Notes: generated from the sequence alone by a model not told the origin. Shown: positions 43,635 through 51,817, numbered from the stretch's first letter. The stretch: 64,000 nucleotides of DNA from an uncultured Dorea sp. (GCA_948602995.1 CAPEBR010000016.1:15354-79353); one strand, 5' to 3'. Translations and numbers: made by a program.

Positions 43635-43766
43635 TCATTCAAACAGTAATTTGCATAGCTGTTCTAATTGCTGCCGTAGTTCCATTGCTCGGTTAATCTT
43701 AATAGCCTGACTGATAATAAGGCAAACAACCGCGATTACTAAAGCGATATTTATTACATTTTGCAT
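43635..43766 (-). CDS. Small membrane protein (43 aa)
   Basis: Starts MQNVINIALVIAVVCLIISQ, a single membrane helix, followed by an amphipathic charged helix (MELRQQLEQLCKLL). GAAAGGA precedes the start. With the 76-aa protein downstream it makes a pair of small membrane proteins, as seen with phage spanin, holin or exclusion genes; no closer assignment is possible. Confidence 0.5.
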   Translation of the reverse strand: MQNVINIALVIAVVCLIISQAIKINRAMELRQQLEQLCKLLFE

Positions 43767-43812
43767 ATATGGTTCCTTTCTGCCTTCGTGACCTCCGGGG
43801 CGGGTATTTAGT

Positions 43813-44298
43813 TTAATTTCTCCATTTTTTATAAGTGAATATGATTGTCAATCCGCTTCTACATGTTTCTATTTTTATATCGTTTTCGTTGATTTCGCGT
43901 AAGCTGCTGATAATTTTCTCGAAGTGCGCTTCATTGTCCTCATAACGATTTCCGCTTGATAAGAAAAAGCGGAATTCTTTTTTAAACTCGGCATAGGTCG
44001 CGTAGTTTCTTGTTTCTCCGCTTTGTGCAATAGCCGTAACTTCGACGTCCTCTCCCTGTTCTTCGGTCTCAATCCAAATATTGATAGACTGATTGCCCTC
44101 GGCAATATTAACCTCTAACCGGTCGTTCAGGTCGCAAATATAATCATTAAAATGTTCCTCGGCCGTACTTCTGTAAATCGGATAACCGGCGTGTTCACTG
44201 CTCTCGTCATCCTTCATATAATCGGTAGGGAAAATCTCATTTGCCTTTGTCCATGCTTCTTCCATCGTTTTAACTTTTATCATTCTCTTATTCTCCAT
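43813..44298 (-). CDS. Hypothetical protein (161 aa)
   Basis: An acidic soluble protein: N-terminal MEEAWTKANEIFPTDYMKDDE, then EHAGYPIYRSTAEEHFNDYICDLNDRLEVN and a beta-rich C-terminal half. I do not know its family name; the look is that of clostridial phage or mobile-element early genes. It is the first gene after the leader repeat at 44374, transcribed away from the ATPase pair. Confidence 0.55.
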   Translation of the reverse strand: MENKRMIKVKTMEEAWTKANEIFPTDYMKDDESSEHAGYPIYRSTAEEHFNDYICDLNDRLEVNIAEGNQSINIWIETEEQGEDVEVTAIAQSGETRNYATYAEFKKEFRFFLSSGNRYEDNEAHFEKIISSLREINENDIKIETCRSGLTIIFTYKKWRN

Positions 44299-44373
44299 TT
44301 TCTTTATTCCGTTTACACCGGTATTTCAGTCAGGTCCGATTGATTCAACCATTGCCGATTGTTTCTTGCGGTG

Positions 44374-44432
44374 CTTGACGTTCATTTGATAAATCAATCT
44401 TAACGTGTTTGCTAGAATCCGTATGCCGACGA
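44374..44432 (-). repeat. Leader repeat CGTCGGCATACG...GCAAACACG, copy 4
   Basis: On the minus strand CGTCGGCATACGGATTCTAG then CAAACACGTTAAGAT. It precedes the 161-aa gene. The space 44433-44654 to its right is very AT-rich, carries CTAATATTGCTAGAAT, and leads to the plus-strand ATPase gene; no further gene seen there. Confidence 0.6.
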
Positions 44433-44654
44433 AACAAACGGGATTTCAGGAGGTTTCCTGTGCGATTTAACTAATATTGCTAGAATGACAGATAAATGAA
44501 GTGAATCCTTATACATTTCGTCTGCTTACACGTATCAATATTTACGTTAAAATGGTTTTTGTCGAAAGAAAAATATATTAAATGTATGGATTTCGACGTG
44601 TTTTGGAGCGTTTTCATGATAAAAGTATTGAAAAAGTGAAGGAAATGGTGTAAA

Positions 44655-45839
44655 ATGAAAAACGTAATTACTTCGGAAGTTGGGAAAAAATACATAGAAA
44701 AGAGAAAAATTATGATTATTATGGATTTGAAGGTTAATAATTTCTTTGCTTTTAGGAATTTTCATTTAAACATGTCATATCCAAAGAAAATTGTAGATTC
44801 TTACATAGATCATGAGTTTTTAATCGGGCGTGAGAATTTTAGATATAAAAAAGTTAATATTTTGATGGGCGGAAATGCGACAGGCAAAACATCAATTGGT
44901 CAAATGCTTATGGCCATACTTAATTTTATTAATCGAAAAGAATCTATCCATTTAACTGAAAAAATTTCTAACAAGGCAGAAGAGGCCTCCATTAGTGTTG
45001 ACTTTGTTGGAGATACATATAAAATGTATCGCGTAGACATAAAAATATTCTCAACGCAAGATGTTAAAGACGATTATAATTATATAATAAATGTTTGCAC
45101 AAGGTCAGCAAAAATAAATAAGCAAGACCGATATGAAACTTGCGTTGAAAAAATTGAAAGCTTACCGTTAAAATATAATAGAGATTATACTGAAGAACTG
45201 GAAAAGATAGAACCTCTTGGTTGGATGTTTACGTATCCGGCAGATTCATTTGATAAAAAATTTAGATGCGCACGAACTCGTAATTATTTGAAAATTTTAG
45301 ATTACTCGTTAAGGGCTTTGGATCCGGCAATTTTATGTGTCAAAAAACTAAATGGAGTTGATGATGCATACATTATACATATGGACTCGAAAGATTTAAT
45401 TATTCAGGACGGAAAAGTCATTTTATCAAATATTTTATCTAGCGGAACAAAAGCAGGAATAGATATTGCGCATATTATTGCCGAAATTTTTGAAGGTAAC
45501 TGTGGTTTTTACTACTGTGATGAAAAATTTTCATATATCCATAGCGATTTGGAAAAAGCATTTTTAAGCGTGATGGTAGAGGGGCTAAAAAATAACTCAC
45601 AGTTATTTTTCACTACCCATAATTCTGATATTTTAGATTTACAGTATCCAAAACATACATATACATTTTTAAAAAAGGATATTCATGATGAAAGCCAGCC
45701 AATTAAATGCGTATATGCATCAGATTACCTCAAACGCAATACAGACTCTGTGCATAATGCAATTGATAATGATTTGTTTTCTACTAGTCCTGATGTTGAA
45801 TTAGTTTATAAAATTGCAGAAATAGGGCAGAACATGTAA
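44655..45839 (+). CDS. AAA/ABC-type ATPase, probable defence protein
   Basis: A 394-residue ATPase of the SMC/OLD-like AAA_15/AAA_21 type. Walker A GGNATGKTS at residues 72-80, an ABC-signature-like LSSGTKAG, Walker B YYCDE, and an H-switch TTHNSD. The base composition is far more AT-rich than the host genes, a sign of transfer. It is followed by a TOPRIM-like gene, the two-gene plan of PARIS-, AbiL- and OLD-type phage defence systems. A start at ATG 44712 after AGAAAAGAG would drop the first 19 residues and is equally possible. Confidence 0.8.
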   Translation: MKNVITSEVGKKYIEKRKIMIIMDLKVNNFFAFRNFHLNMSYPKKIVDSYIDHEFLIGRENFRYKKVNILMGGNATGKTSIGQMLMAILNFINRKESIHLTEKISNKAEEASISVDFVGDTYKMYRVDIKIFSTQDVKDDYNYIINVCTRSAKINKQDRYETCVEKIESLPLKYNRDYTEELEKIEPLGWMFTYPADSFDKKFRCARTRNYLKILDYSLRALDPAILCVKKLNGVDDAYIIHMDSKDLIIQDGKVILSNILSSGTKAGIDIAHIIAEIFEGNCGFYYCDEKFSYIHSDLEKAFLSVMVEGLKNNSQLFFTTHNSDILDLQYPKHTYTFLKKDIHDESQPIKCVYASDYLKRNTDSVHNAIDNDLFSTSPDVELVYKIAEIGQNM

Positions 45840-45866
45840 TTATACGAAAGAGAGCTGTTGGATATT

Positions 45867-46373
45867 ATGAGCAAATCTCAATATTATCAATATTTTGTTG
45901 AAGGGGAAGACGAGAAAAAGTTAGTCAATACATTAAAAAGCGATTTAGAGTTGATTCTGCCTGGAAAAGTGCAAGTTTTTAATGTTGCGCAAGATATGTT
46001 GACTAAACTCAGAATTGGAAATTTAAAAACTGGAACTAAGGTTGTGCTGATATTTGATACGGATGCTGGAAATCTTTCTGTTCTTAAAGACAATATAGCT
46101 TTTCTCAATAAAGCAAGTGCTGTATCGGAAGTTATTACTATTCCGCAAGTTTACAATTTGGAAGATGAATTAATAAGGGCCTGTAATATAAAACAAATTA
46201 AGGAGCTATTAGGAAGCAAATCCGCCAAAGAATATAAGCACGATTTAATTAAAGCAAAAAATCTTGCGCAAAAACTAAAAGACCATCAATTCGATTTAGA
46301 AAAATTTTGGTGCTCGCGTGACGATAACATTTATAAAGAAATTGAAAACAGAGCAAATAAAATAAAAAAGTAA
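45867..46373 (+). CDS. TOPRIM-like protein, partner of the ATPase
   Basis: A 168-residue protein (171 if it starts at the TTG at 45858). The opening FVEGEDEKKLV, a central VLIFDTDAGN with the DxD pattern, and NLEDEL fit a TOPRIM fold as in OLD nucleases, RloB and AriB, with acidic residues for metal binding. It lies 27 bases after the ATPase and is as AT-rich. Likely effector nuclease of a two-gene defence module; this is inferred from architecture, and the exact family is open. The end is followed by the hairpin repeat at 46440. Confidence 0.65.
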   Translation: MSKSQYYQYFVEGEDEKKLVNTLKSDLELILPGKVQVFNVAQDMLTKLRIGNLKTGTKVVLIFDTDAGNLSVLKDNIAFLNKASAVSEVITIPQVYNLEDELIRACNIKQIKELLGSKSAKEYKHDLIKAKNLAQKLKDHQFDLEKFWCSRDDNIYKEIENRANKIKK

Positions 46374-46439
46374 GCAGATGATATACTGCCTACTTTTTTA
46401 TTTTATCCTGCAGTATTCATTTAAACACCTCCCAGGTCT

Positions 46440-46505
46440 CCATATTCGCGTTTTATGGGAGAGGTTAGTAGTTTATAAGCCTGAGGCCTTAAAACGCGAA
46501 TATGG
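46440..46505. repeat. Island hairpin repeat, copy C
   Basis: CCATATTCGCGTTTTA pairs perfectly with its mirror around a core with GGTTAGTAGTTTATAAGCC. Compared with copy B the stem shows paired changes (GAG/CTC to GCG/CGC), so the base pairing itself is conserved. It lies just after the stop of the endolysin gene (minus strand) and after the TOPRIM gene. Confidence 0.75.
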
Positions 46506-46516
46506 GTCAAATAAGG

Positions 46517-47323
46517 CTAGCACAATTTGTTTACAAGTTTCTGTATTTCTGCGTAATTATATCCGGCAGCTTCCAGCCGTTTCTTTCGGGTATCCCCGTT
46601 ACCCCATTTTCCCGCAATCACCTCTTTGGCAACCTTAGTAAGGTCTGTAGCGCCAGGAGAGCAAAGCGCGTTGACTTCGGTCTGCACTTCGCTATAAGAG
46701 TAGCCGGCAGTTTCCAGTTTTCTCTTTCTGTCATCTCCGTTGCCCCATTTTCCCGCAAGAACTTCTTTTGCAATTTCCGTAATACTTTTCTTACCTGACG
46801 GCGGCACCGGCTGAGCGTTTTCTGCATCATACTTAGGGCAGATAAAGCCCCGGATATATTTGTCGTTGATTTTCATAGTTCTGCGCTTTACGGCATTGGA
46901 GTAATTTCCTTCAATGACCGTAAAGGTTCCGGCTGCGGTGTTAACCGTTTCTACGGTTCCTACATGATCGGGCGTTCCCGTATTATCGCCGATTCCGTTA
47001 TCGTCCCAGTCATAAAGAACCGCGTCCCCAGGCTTTGGGGTGTACCCGTCATTTTCCGGCCAGATTTTCATTTTCTTTGCGGCCTCAATGAGATAATAGC
47101 AGCTAATTTCAATCGGCATTATTGCGGTATACCCTAGCTTGATGGCAAGAGCGGACCAGGTACAGGCGCACCAGGCCCAACCGTATTGCATTTTTGTACC
47201 TCTGGGAAGATTCCCTTTGTAACCGTTATAAATATCTATAATCGTTTTATAGCTTCCGTCAGATTCCTTTTTTCCTAACCATGACTGGGCGAGTGAAACA
47301 ACTGCTGTTCTTGAATAAGCCAT
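46517..47323 (-). CDS. Phage endolysin: CHAP-like amidase with two CW_7 repeats
   Basis: A 268-residue lysin. The N-terminal domain (AQSWLGKKESDGSY ... YGWAWCACTWSALA ... DHVGTVETV ... EGNYSN) is a CHAP/NlpC-type cysteine peptidase with Cys and His in place. Two C-terminal repeats (KEVLAGKWGNGDDRKRKLETAGY and KEVIAGKWGNGDTRKKRLEAAGY) are Cpl-7/CW_7 cell-wall-binding modules. It degrades peptidoglycan for phage release. Apparently intact, downstream of a holin. AAGGAGGTTTA precedes the start. Confidence 0.92.
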   Translation of the reverse strand: MAYSRTAVVSLAQSWLGKKESDGSYKTIIDIYNGYKGNLPRGTKMQYGWAWCACTWSALAIKLGYTAIMPIEISCYYLIEAAKKMKIWPENDGYTPKPGDAVLYDWDDNGIGDNTGTPDHVGTVETVNTAAGTFTVIEGNYSNAVKRRTMKINDKYIRGFICPKYDAENAQPVPPSGKKSITEIAKEVLAGKWGNGDDRKRKLETAGYSYSEVQTEVNALCSPGATDLTKVAKEVIAGKWGNGDTRKKRLEAAGYNYAEIQKLVNKLC

Positions 47324-47375
47324 TAGTATAAACCTCCTTTGCTATATGGCGGTACGCGAAAAAGCGTACCGCGAT

Positions 47376-47795
47376 TTAATCGTTGCTTTCTGCTTTCTTT
47401 GTCAAAACATCAATCGCTTTTACAATAACTTCTGGCATCGGTACGCCCATCAGGCCCGCGTTTTCAACAATGCTGATTGTCTCATTTGCGATAAAGCCTA
47501 TAATTACCGCGTCGCGGATATAGCACACCCCGATTGCGAGATCAAGCCTGTATCCGATCAGTACGATTAGAAGAGTCATACCTTTTCGGCACAGGCCTTT
47601 CCAACCGGCTCCGCTCTCCAATGTGCCTGTCTGTGTTTTCTTGCTTGTGTGAAACACGCCCGCAACTATAAGGCCGGATATATAGTCAATGCCCATAAGA
47701 ATGAGCAGGGTAATTAAAGCCTCGGTCCAGCCCCCAAAAAGAGAAGCGATAAAACCGCCGATTACCCCGATAAAAGTGCAAATTCCAGTTTTCAT
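47376..47795 (-). CDS. Phage holin (toxin secretion/phage lysis holin family)
   Basis: A 139-residue membrane protein with about three to four hydrophobic segments, containing LLILMGIDYISGLI and the Lys-rich SKKTQTGTLESGAGWKGLCRKG loop typical of the Firmicute phage holin family also found with TcdE and UtxA. It forms the membrane pores that let the endolysin out. AGAAAGGAACG precedes the start. Arranged holin then endolysin, the usual lysis cassette. Confidence 0.9.
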   Translation of the reverse strand: MKTGICTFIGVIGGFIASLFGGWTEALITLLILMGIDYISGLIVAGVFHTSKKTQTGTLESGAGWKGLCRKGMTLLIVLIGYRLDLAIGVCYIRDAVIIGFIANETISIVENAGLMGVPMPEVIVKAIDVLTKKAESND

Positions 47796-47827
47796 ATGTT
47801 TCGTTCCTTTCTGTTTCGAGAATTGAG

Positions 47828-47857
47828 AAAGCCCCTATGCATAAGCATAAGGGCTTT
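47828..47857 (-). terminator. Hairpin between RT remnant and holin
   Basis: AAAGCCCTTATGC and GCATAGGGGCTTT form a stem of about 12 pairs with one mismatch. It lies upstream of the holin start and may separate RT and lysis transcripts. Confidence 0.5.
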
Positions 47858-47910
47858 TAAGGGTTTACGGGTTCCTGTGTTTTGCCTCCTTCCTGAATTT
47901 TTATATAATA

Positions 47911-47932
47911 AAAAGCCGGGCGGTTAAGCCGG
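47911..47932 (-). terminator. Terminator at the end of the RT gene
   Basis: GCCGG and CCGGC arms with a short loop overlap the RT stop codon and are followed on the minus strand by TTTTTATTAT. Confidence 0.55.
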
Positions 47933-48698
47933 CCTTCTATCCAGAATAAATAACTGATTGTATAGTTTCGTCATGTTTTGTACAGTCCGGTAGGCGTTAA
48001 AGTTTGAAGCATAGGCCTTCCAACTCTGCCAGGTGGCCTGTGCATCTTCCAGACTGAGTTTTTCTTGGTCAAGCCTTTTCCGCATCCATTTTAATTTGCG
48101 ACGAATTTTGGTGACGGAATAGCGGTTAATTTTCTTTATGACTTTTCCGTTTTGTGTCAAAAAGAAACGGACTTTCATAAAAGTAAATCCGTGTGATAAT
48201 TTTATAATCTGCGTTTTCTTTTTGTTTAAGGTAATGCCGAGTTCCTGGCATATTTTTGCTATTTCTTTCAGGCATTTTTGCAAATGCGATTTGCTTGGAT
48301 GAATCAAATACCCGTCATCCATATATCGGCCGTATCTGTGAATACGGAGTATCTCTTTTATGTAATGGTCTAGCCTGTTGGCGGTCGTCAACGCTAGCGA
48401 CTGGCTGATTTTGCTTCCTAGGCCAAGATCGGAATCTCCAAAGGCGTCAATGAAATGCTGAGTAAGTTTAAGCAGCTTTTCATCAGTAAAATTTTTCTGT
48501 AGAATCTGCCGTAGCAGGGCATGCGATATACTATCGAAAAATTTTGAAAAATCAAATAGCAAAATATAACCGTCAGTGCCGTATTTTCTGTAATGCTGCC
48601 ACAGATGTAAACATAGACGGCTTATCGTAAAAGAATAGACCTTATATTTTAAGCATGCGTCATTGTCATAAATAAATGAGCGTTTTAACATTGGTACT
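47924..48698 (-). pseudogene. Reverse transcriptase of a diversity-generating retroelement, 5'-truncated
   Basis: The remaining 255 residues keep the catalytic core: FDFSKFFD (first Asp), the LGSKISQ motif that fits the DGR signature [I/V/L]GxxxSQ, and YMDD at residues 123-126, followed by thumb-like GITLNKKKTQI and FTFMKVRFFLT. Group II intron RTs have a different motif there, and no intron RNA is seen. The 5' part is lost: a 160-bp miniature element sits at the border, and removing it in silico restores a continuous frame for only a few more codons before homology ends. About 100 N-terminal residues are missing. Confidence 0.8.
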
Positions 48699-48699
48699 A

Positions 48700-48859
48700 G
48701 AGCGTGTTTGAGAATTCATTCCTGCCACCTGCACGCCCCACTTTGCGGCTAATTTGCCCCGCATTCAGTCAGCGTAGCCCACTACTCCTCCTTCATTTGG
48801 GGCAAATTCCCCACAATTTGTGACGCACAATTGGCAGAAAGCAATTTTCAAACACGCTC
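48700..48859. mobile_element. 160-bp miniature inverted-repeat element, copy 2 (in RT gene)
   Basis: Same length and same ends (GAGCGTGTTTGA and mirror) as the copy at 30989-31148, again flanked by TA on both sides. Interior arms (GCGGCTAATTTGCCCC-like and mirror) differ in sequence from the first copy but keep the shape. It interrupts the DGR reverse transcriptase reading frame. Confidence 0.82.
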
Positions 48860-48927
48860 TAGCATACCGAAGCCACCAGTAGTAGGCCGACAAATAAGTA
48901 TTTTACAGAATATAACCAATTTAATTT

Positions 48928-49270
48928 TTAGGGAAGATTTCTATATCGTTCCTTATATGATTTCAACATGCCTTCTACAAACCGGATATCTTCATAGACC
49001 ATGTCCATCCAGTAATGCATGGAACTTGGCTCAATTTGAAACAATTCGGCAGCAACTTCAATTTGAGAAATGAAGCTGTGCAGGTCTGCCTTTGCCTGTA
49101 AAAAGTAATCCCGACGCATTTGTACCTCATGTTGATTCGTCGGGTAAATACTGTTTGCGAGCTTTACGCAGTGATGTATATGATTTGCAATATCTGCAAT
49201 TTGCTGGCTTATGTAAGTTGTATATAAACTTCATGCCTGACTCAGAGCGTTTGCCTTTTGGAACAGCCAT
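48928..49270 (-). pseudogene. Avd-like four-helix-bundle protein, frameshifted
   Basis: The start MAVPKGKRSESGMKFIYNLH at 49270 follows AGGTAAAAA; after one frameshift near 49210 the second frame continues QIADIANHIHHCVKLANSIY ... DYFLQAKADLHSFISQIEVAAELFQIEP to a stop at 48928. Joined, it is about 115 residues, all helical. The MAVPKxKRS opening and size match accessory variability determinant (Avd) proteins that sit before DGR reverse transcriptases. With the RT beside it, this is probably the avd gene of a dead DGR. Confidence 0.65.
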
Positions 49271-49413
49271 TTTTTACCTCTTAGTATAATAATGGTGTAG
49301 TCAAGAATAACTACTGGTTAATAGTTACAAAGTCCAATCTAATAAATCTATATAGATATAACGGAAGGAGGAGTTCCCCCTCCATCAGAAGTTATAAAGT
49401 AACATTATTTACC

Positions 49414-50778
49414 ATGTCTGAGGTTTCCTTAATTAAAACGGACCGGTTCGCAAGGAATAAATATGACAGCGCCATTTATAAAAGACAGCTTCGGCAAAAC
49501 GGCGTGCAAATATTTTATGCTGCCGAAGCAATCCCTGACGGTCCCGAAGGAATCATACTCGAATCACTTATGGAAGGACTGGCCGAATATTATTCTGCAG
49601 AACTGGCGCAGAAAATCAAACGCGGAATGCATGAAAGCGCTTTAAAATGCCGTGTGCTCGGTAATACAATGCCGTTAGGCTATCGGGTGTCACAGGACCA
49701 TACCTATGAGATCGACCCGGAAAGTGCGAAAGCCGTAGAGATAATATTTAATATGTATATTGAACAATATCCAAATGCCGATATATGCAGGCGGCTAAAT
49801 GAACTGGGCTTTAAGACTAGCCGTGGCAACCCATTTAATAAAAACAGCGTTTCAAGAATTATTCAAAACGAAATGTACATAGGAATTTATAAGGCCGCCG
49901 GTGTAAGAGTAGAAGACGGCGTGCCCGCGCTGATTCCTAAAGAAACCTTTTACCTTGCACAAAAAGAAAGGGGACGGCGAAAAGTGTCGAAGAAAAAACG
50001 GACTGGCGTAGCTGAATATATGTTATCGGGAAAACTTTTTTGCGGATATTGTAAAAAGCCAATGGTCGGCGTTAGCGGTACAGGAAAAGGCGGCGGTAAA
50101 TTCTATTATTATCAGTGTCCGACAGTACGGCAAAAAGGAGCCTGCCATAAAGAGCACGTTAGACGCGATTTTATCGAAGACCTGATTGTGCAGAAAACTG
50201 TAGAGCATGTACTACAGCCGGAAATATTAACGGACATAGTAAAAAGACTTTACCGGCTTCAATCCGAAAGCGATACCAGGGACCAGGATATTGCATATTA
50301 TAGGAAGAAACTCAAAGAGAACCAAAAGGCGATGGATAATATTATAAAGGCGATAGAGAAAGGCCTGGCAGCAGAAACCTTATTACAGCGCCTTGACGGC
50401 CTTGAGTCTGAAAAGGTCGCTATTGAAGGCGAACTTGCGTATTTTCAGTCGCTTAAGTTCGGGCTTTCTGAGGAAGAAATGCTTTTCTTCCTCAGGCAAT
50501 TCCTTAGTCCCGGAAACGACTGGACAGAATATAAGCGCCGAATTATTAATAGCTTTATACAGCAAGTTTTTCTTTACGACGACCATTTCTTGGTGTATTA
50601 TAATATCCAAAAGAATGGCGTCCAGGATTTTAATTCGGTGGTATTAACCGAGGGCTCGGGGTTCGACGAGCTCTCGTTAAGCTCCATACAGGGAGCTCTG
50701 AGCTGTTTTATTGCAGTTTTAGGGCTTTTTTCGTTGTATTGTAATGTATTTCCAGGGAAAAACGGTTCGTATATGTAG
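49414..50778 (+). CDS. Large serine recombinase lacking the catalytic N-terminus
   Basis: A 454-residue protein that aligns with large serine integrases from KTDRFARNKYDSAIYKRQLR onward: end of the resolvase domain (EGIILESLMEGLAEYYSAELAQKIKRG), the recombinase domain (PLGYRV ... RRLNELGFKTSRGNPFNKNSV), a zinc ribbon (CGYCKKP ... CPTVRQKGACHK) and a coiled coil. The first 60-70 residues with the catalytic serine are absent and no in-frame remnant is visible upstream, so it cannot recombine DNA. It marks the right end of the island. Confidence 0.85.
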   Translation: MSEVSLIKTDRFARNKYDSAIYKRQLRQNGVQIFYAAEAIPDGPEGIILESLMEGLAEYYSAELAQKIKRGMHESALKCRVLGNTMPLGYRVSQDHTYEIDPESAKAVEIIFNMYIEQYPNADICRRLNELGFKTSRGNPFNKNSVSRIIQNEMYIGIYKAAGVRVEDGVPALIPKETFYLAQKERGRRKVSKKKRTGVAEYMLSGKLFCGYCKKPMVGVSGTGKGGGKFYYYQCPTVRQKGACHKEHVRRDFIEDLIVQKTVEHVLQPEILTDIVKRLYRLQSESDTRDQDIAYYRKKLKENQKAMDNIIKAIEKGLAAETLLQRLDGLESEKVAIEGELAYFQSLKFGLSEEEMLFFLRQFLSPGNDWTEYKRRIINSFIQQVFLYDDHFLVYYNIQKNGVQDFNSVVLTEGSGFDELSLSSIQGALSCFIAVLGLFSLYCNVFPGKNGSYM

Positions 50779-50886
50779 ATGCAGGTAAATCATTATAAAC
50801 CCATGTAACATCATTGAAATGCTCCGTTTTGCCTGTATCGCAGACGATAGAAGGGGCACATTCTATTTTGTGATATAAGATATCCT

Positions 50887-51768
50887 TTATTCGCAAAAAT
50901 AACTATACAAAGCATCCGTCTCCCAGGAAAAATTCTCATTTTTCAGCCGCACAATTCCAATTCCTGTACTAAAAGGTTCTTCAAGAGGCACTGTCACAAG
51001 ATTCGGGAACATCGAAGTATTAACCATATGCTCTGGCAAAAGGGTTACGCCAAGATCATTGGACACCATGCCGAGAAGATACAGATGCCTTCCGGCGGTA
51101 AGCTTGATATGTGGATGAATCTGCATCTCGGCAAAATAATCCTTGCATATTTTCGGGAGATCAGACTCCTTATTCATTGTAATAAAATGAAAGCGTGACA
51201 GCATCTCTACAGATATAGGAGTCTTCGTATCCGGCAGCATATGGCTCTGGTTCACGGAGCATACAAAGACAAAGTTATCCTTGCAGACCGGATAGAAATC
51301 ATAGATATCCGGGGAAAGATAATTAAGCCTTAAAAGCGCCAGATCAATTTTCCGGGCTCTCAGCTTACGAAGTATATAAGTCTGATCCGCCTCTGTGATA
51401 TTCACCTGGATATTAGAAGTTTTCTGAAAATTAATCAGCTTATCTGTAATCTGGTAGTCAGCCATGAGAGGAAGTGTGCCTAATGAGACATAACCCGAGG
51501 GCGCATCTTCTTCCAAAGCAGCAAATCTCTTTTTCATTGATTCATATGAAGAGTTAAAATCCTTTGCATAATCCAAAAAAAGCTTTCCGCCTGCAGAAAG
51601 CCATACCTTATTGTTAGAACGGATAAAAAGGGAGATTCCAATCTCATTTTCCAACGCCTTAATCTGTTTGGAAAGAGAGGACTGGGAGATATACATTTCG
51701 TCTGCCGCAGCTGAGAAGCTGTTATATTCCAGTATCGCTAAAAAATATTTGATCTGGGTTATCGTCAT
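50887..51768 (-). CDS. LysR family regulator, divergent from gallate decarboxylase gene
   Basis: A 293-residue LysR protein: N-terminal winged helix (MTITQIKYFLAILEYNSFSAAADEMYISQSSLSKQI split over the motif) and a C-terminal inducer-binding domain. Start at 51768 follows GGAAGGTG and matches the start of its paralogue at 57775-58665. It is divergent from the lpdC-type gene at 51930, and an ATTC-N7-GAAT dyad lies between them. It probably activates that gene in response to a phenolic acid. Confidence 0.92.
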   Translation of the reverse strand: MTITQIKYFLAILEYNSFSAAADEMYISQSSLSKQIKALENEIGISLFIRSNNKVWLSAGGKLFLDYAKDFNSSYESMKKRFAALEEDAPSGYVSLGTLPLMADYQITDKLINFQKTSNIQVNITEADQTYILRKLRARKIDLALLRLNYLSPDIYDFYPVCKDNFVFVCSVNQSHMLPDTKTPISVEMLSRFHFITMNKESDLPKICKDYFAEMQIHPHIKLTAGRHLYLLGMVSNDLGVTLLPEHMVNTSMFPNLVTVPLEEPFSTGIGIVRLKNENFSWETDALYSYFCE

Positions 51769-51817
51769 ACGCATCACCTTCCGCTTTTTATTATATAATT
51801 CCATTGAAAAAAAAGCT

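Noticed and set aside
39374..46505. CRISPR array
   Set aside because: The repeated hairpins are kilobases apart, imperfect, and have no regular spacers; no cas genes occur in the window.
46378..46798. Plus-strand genes opposite the endolysin
   Set aside because: They are mirror frames of the endolysin and the hairpin repeat, with no ribosome binding sites.
47924..48698. Group II intron or retron reverse transcriptase
   Set aside because: The motif LGSKISQ fits the DGR pattern, there is no maturase/endonuclease domain, no intron RNA structure was seen, and an Avd-like gene is adjacent.
39288..50886. Complete active prophage
   Set aside because: Only holin, endolysin, RT and Avd remnants and a catalytic-domain-less recombinase are present; no capsid, terminase, portal or tail genes.
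39215..50886. tRNA-derived attL/attR pair
   Set aside because: The 3' part of the tRNA was not found again near the recombinase end; only a weak CCAGGG-like resemblance near 50753.
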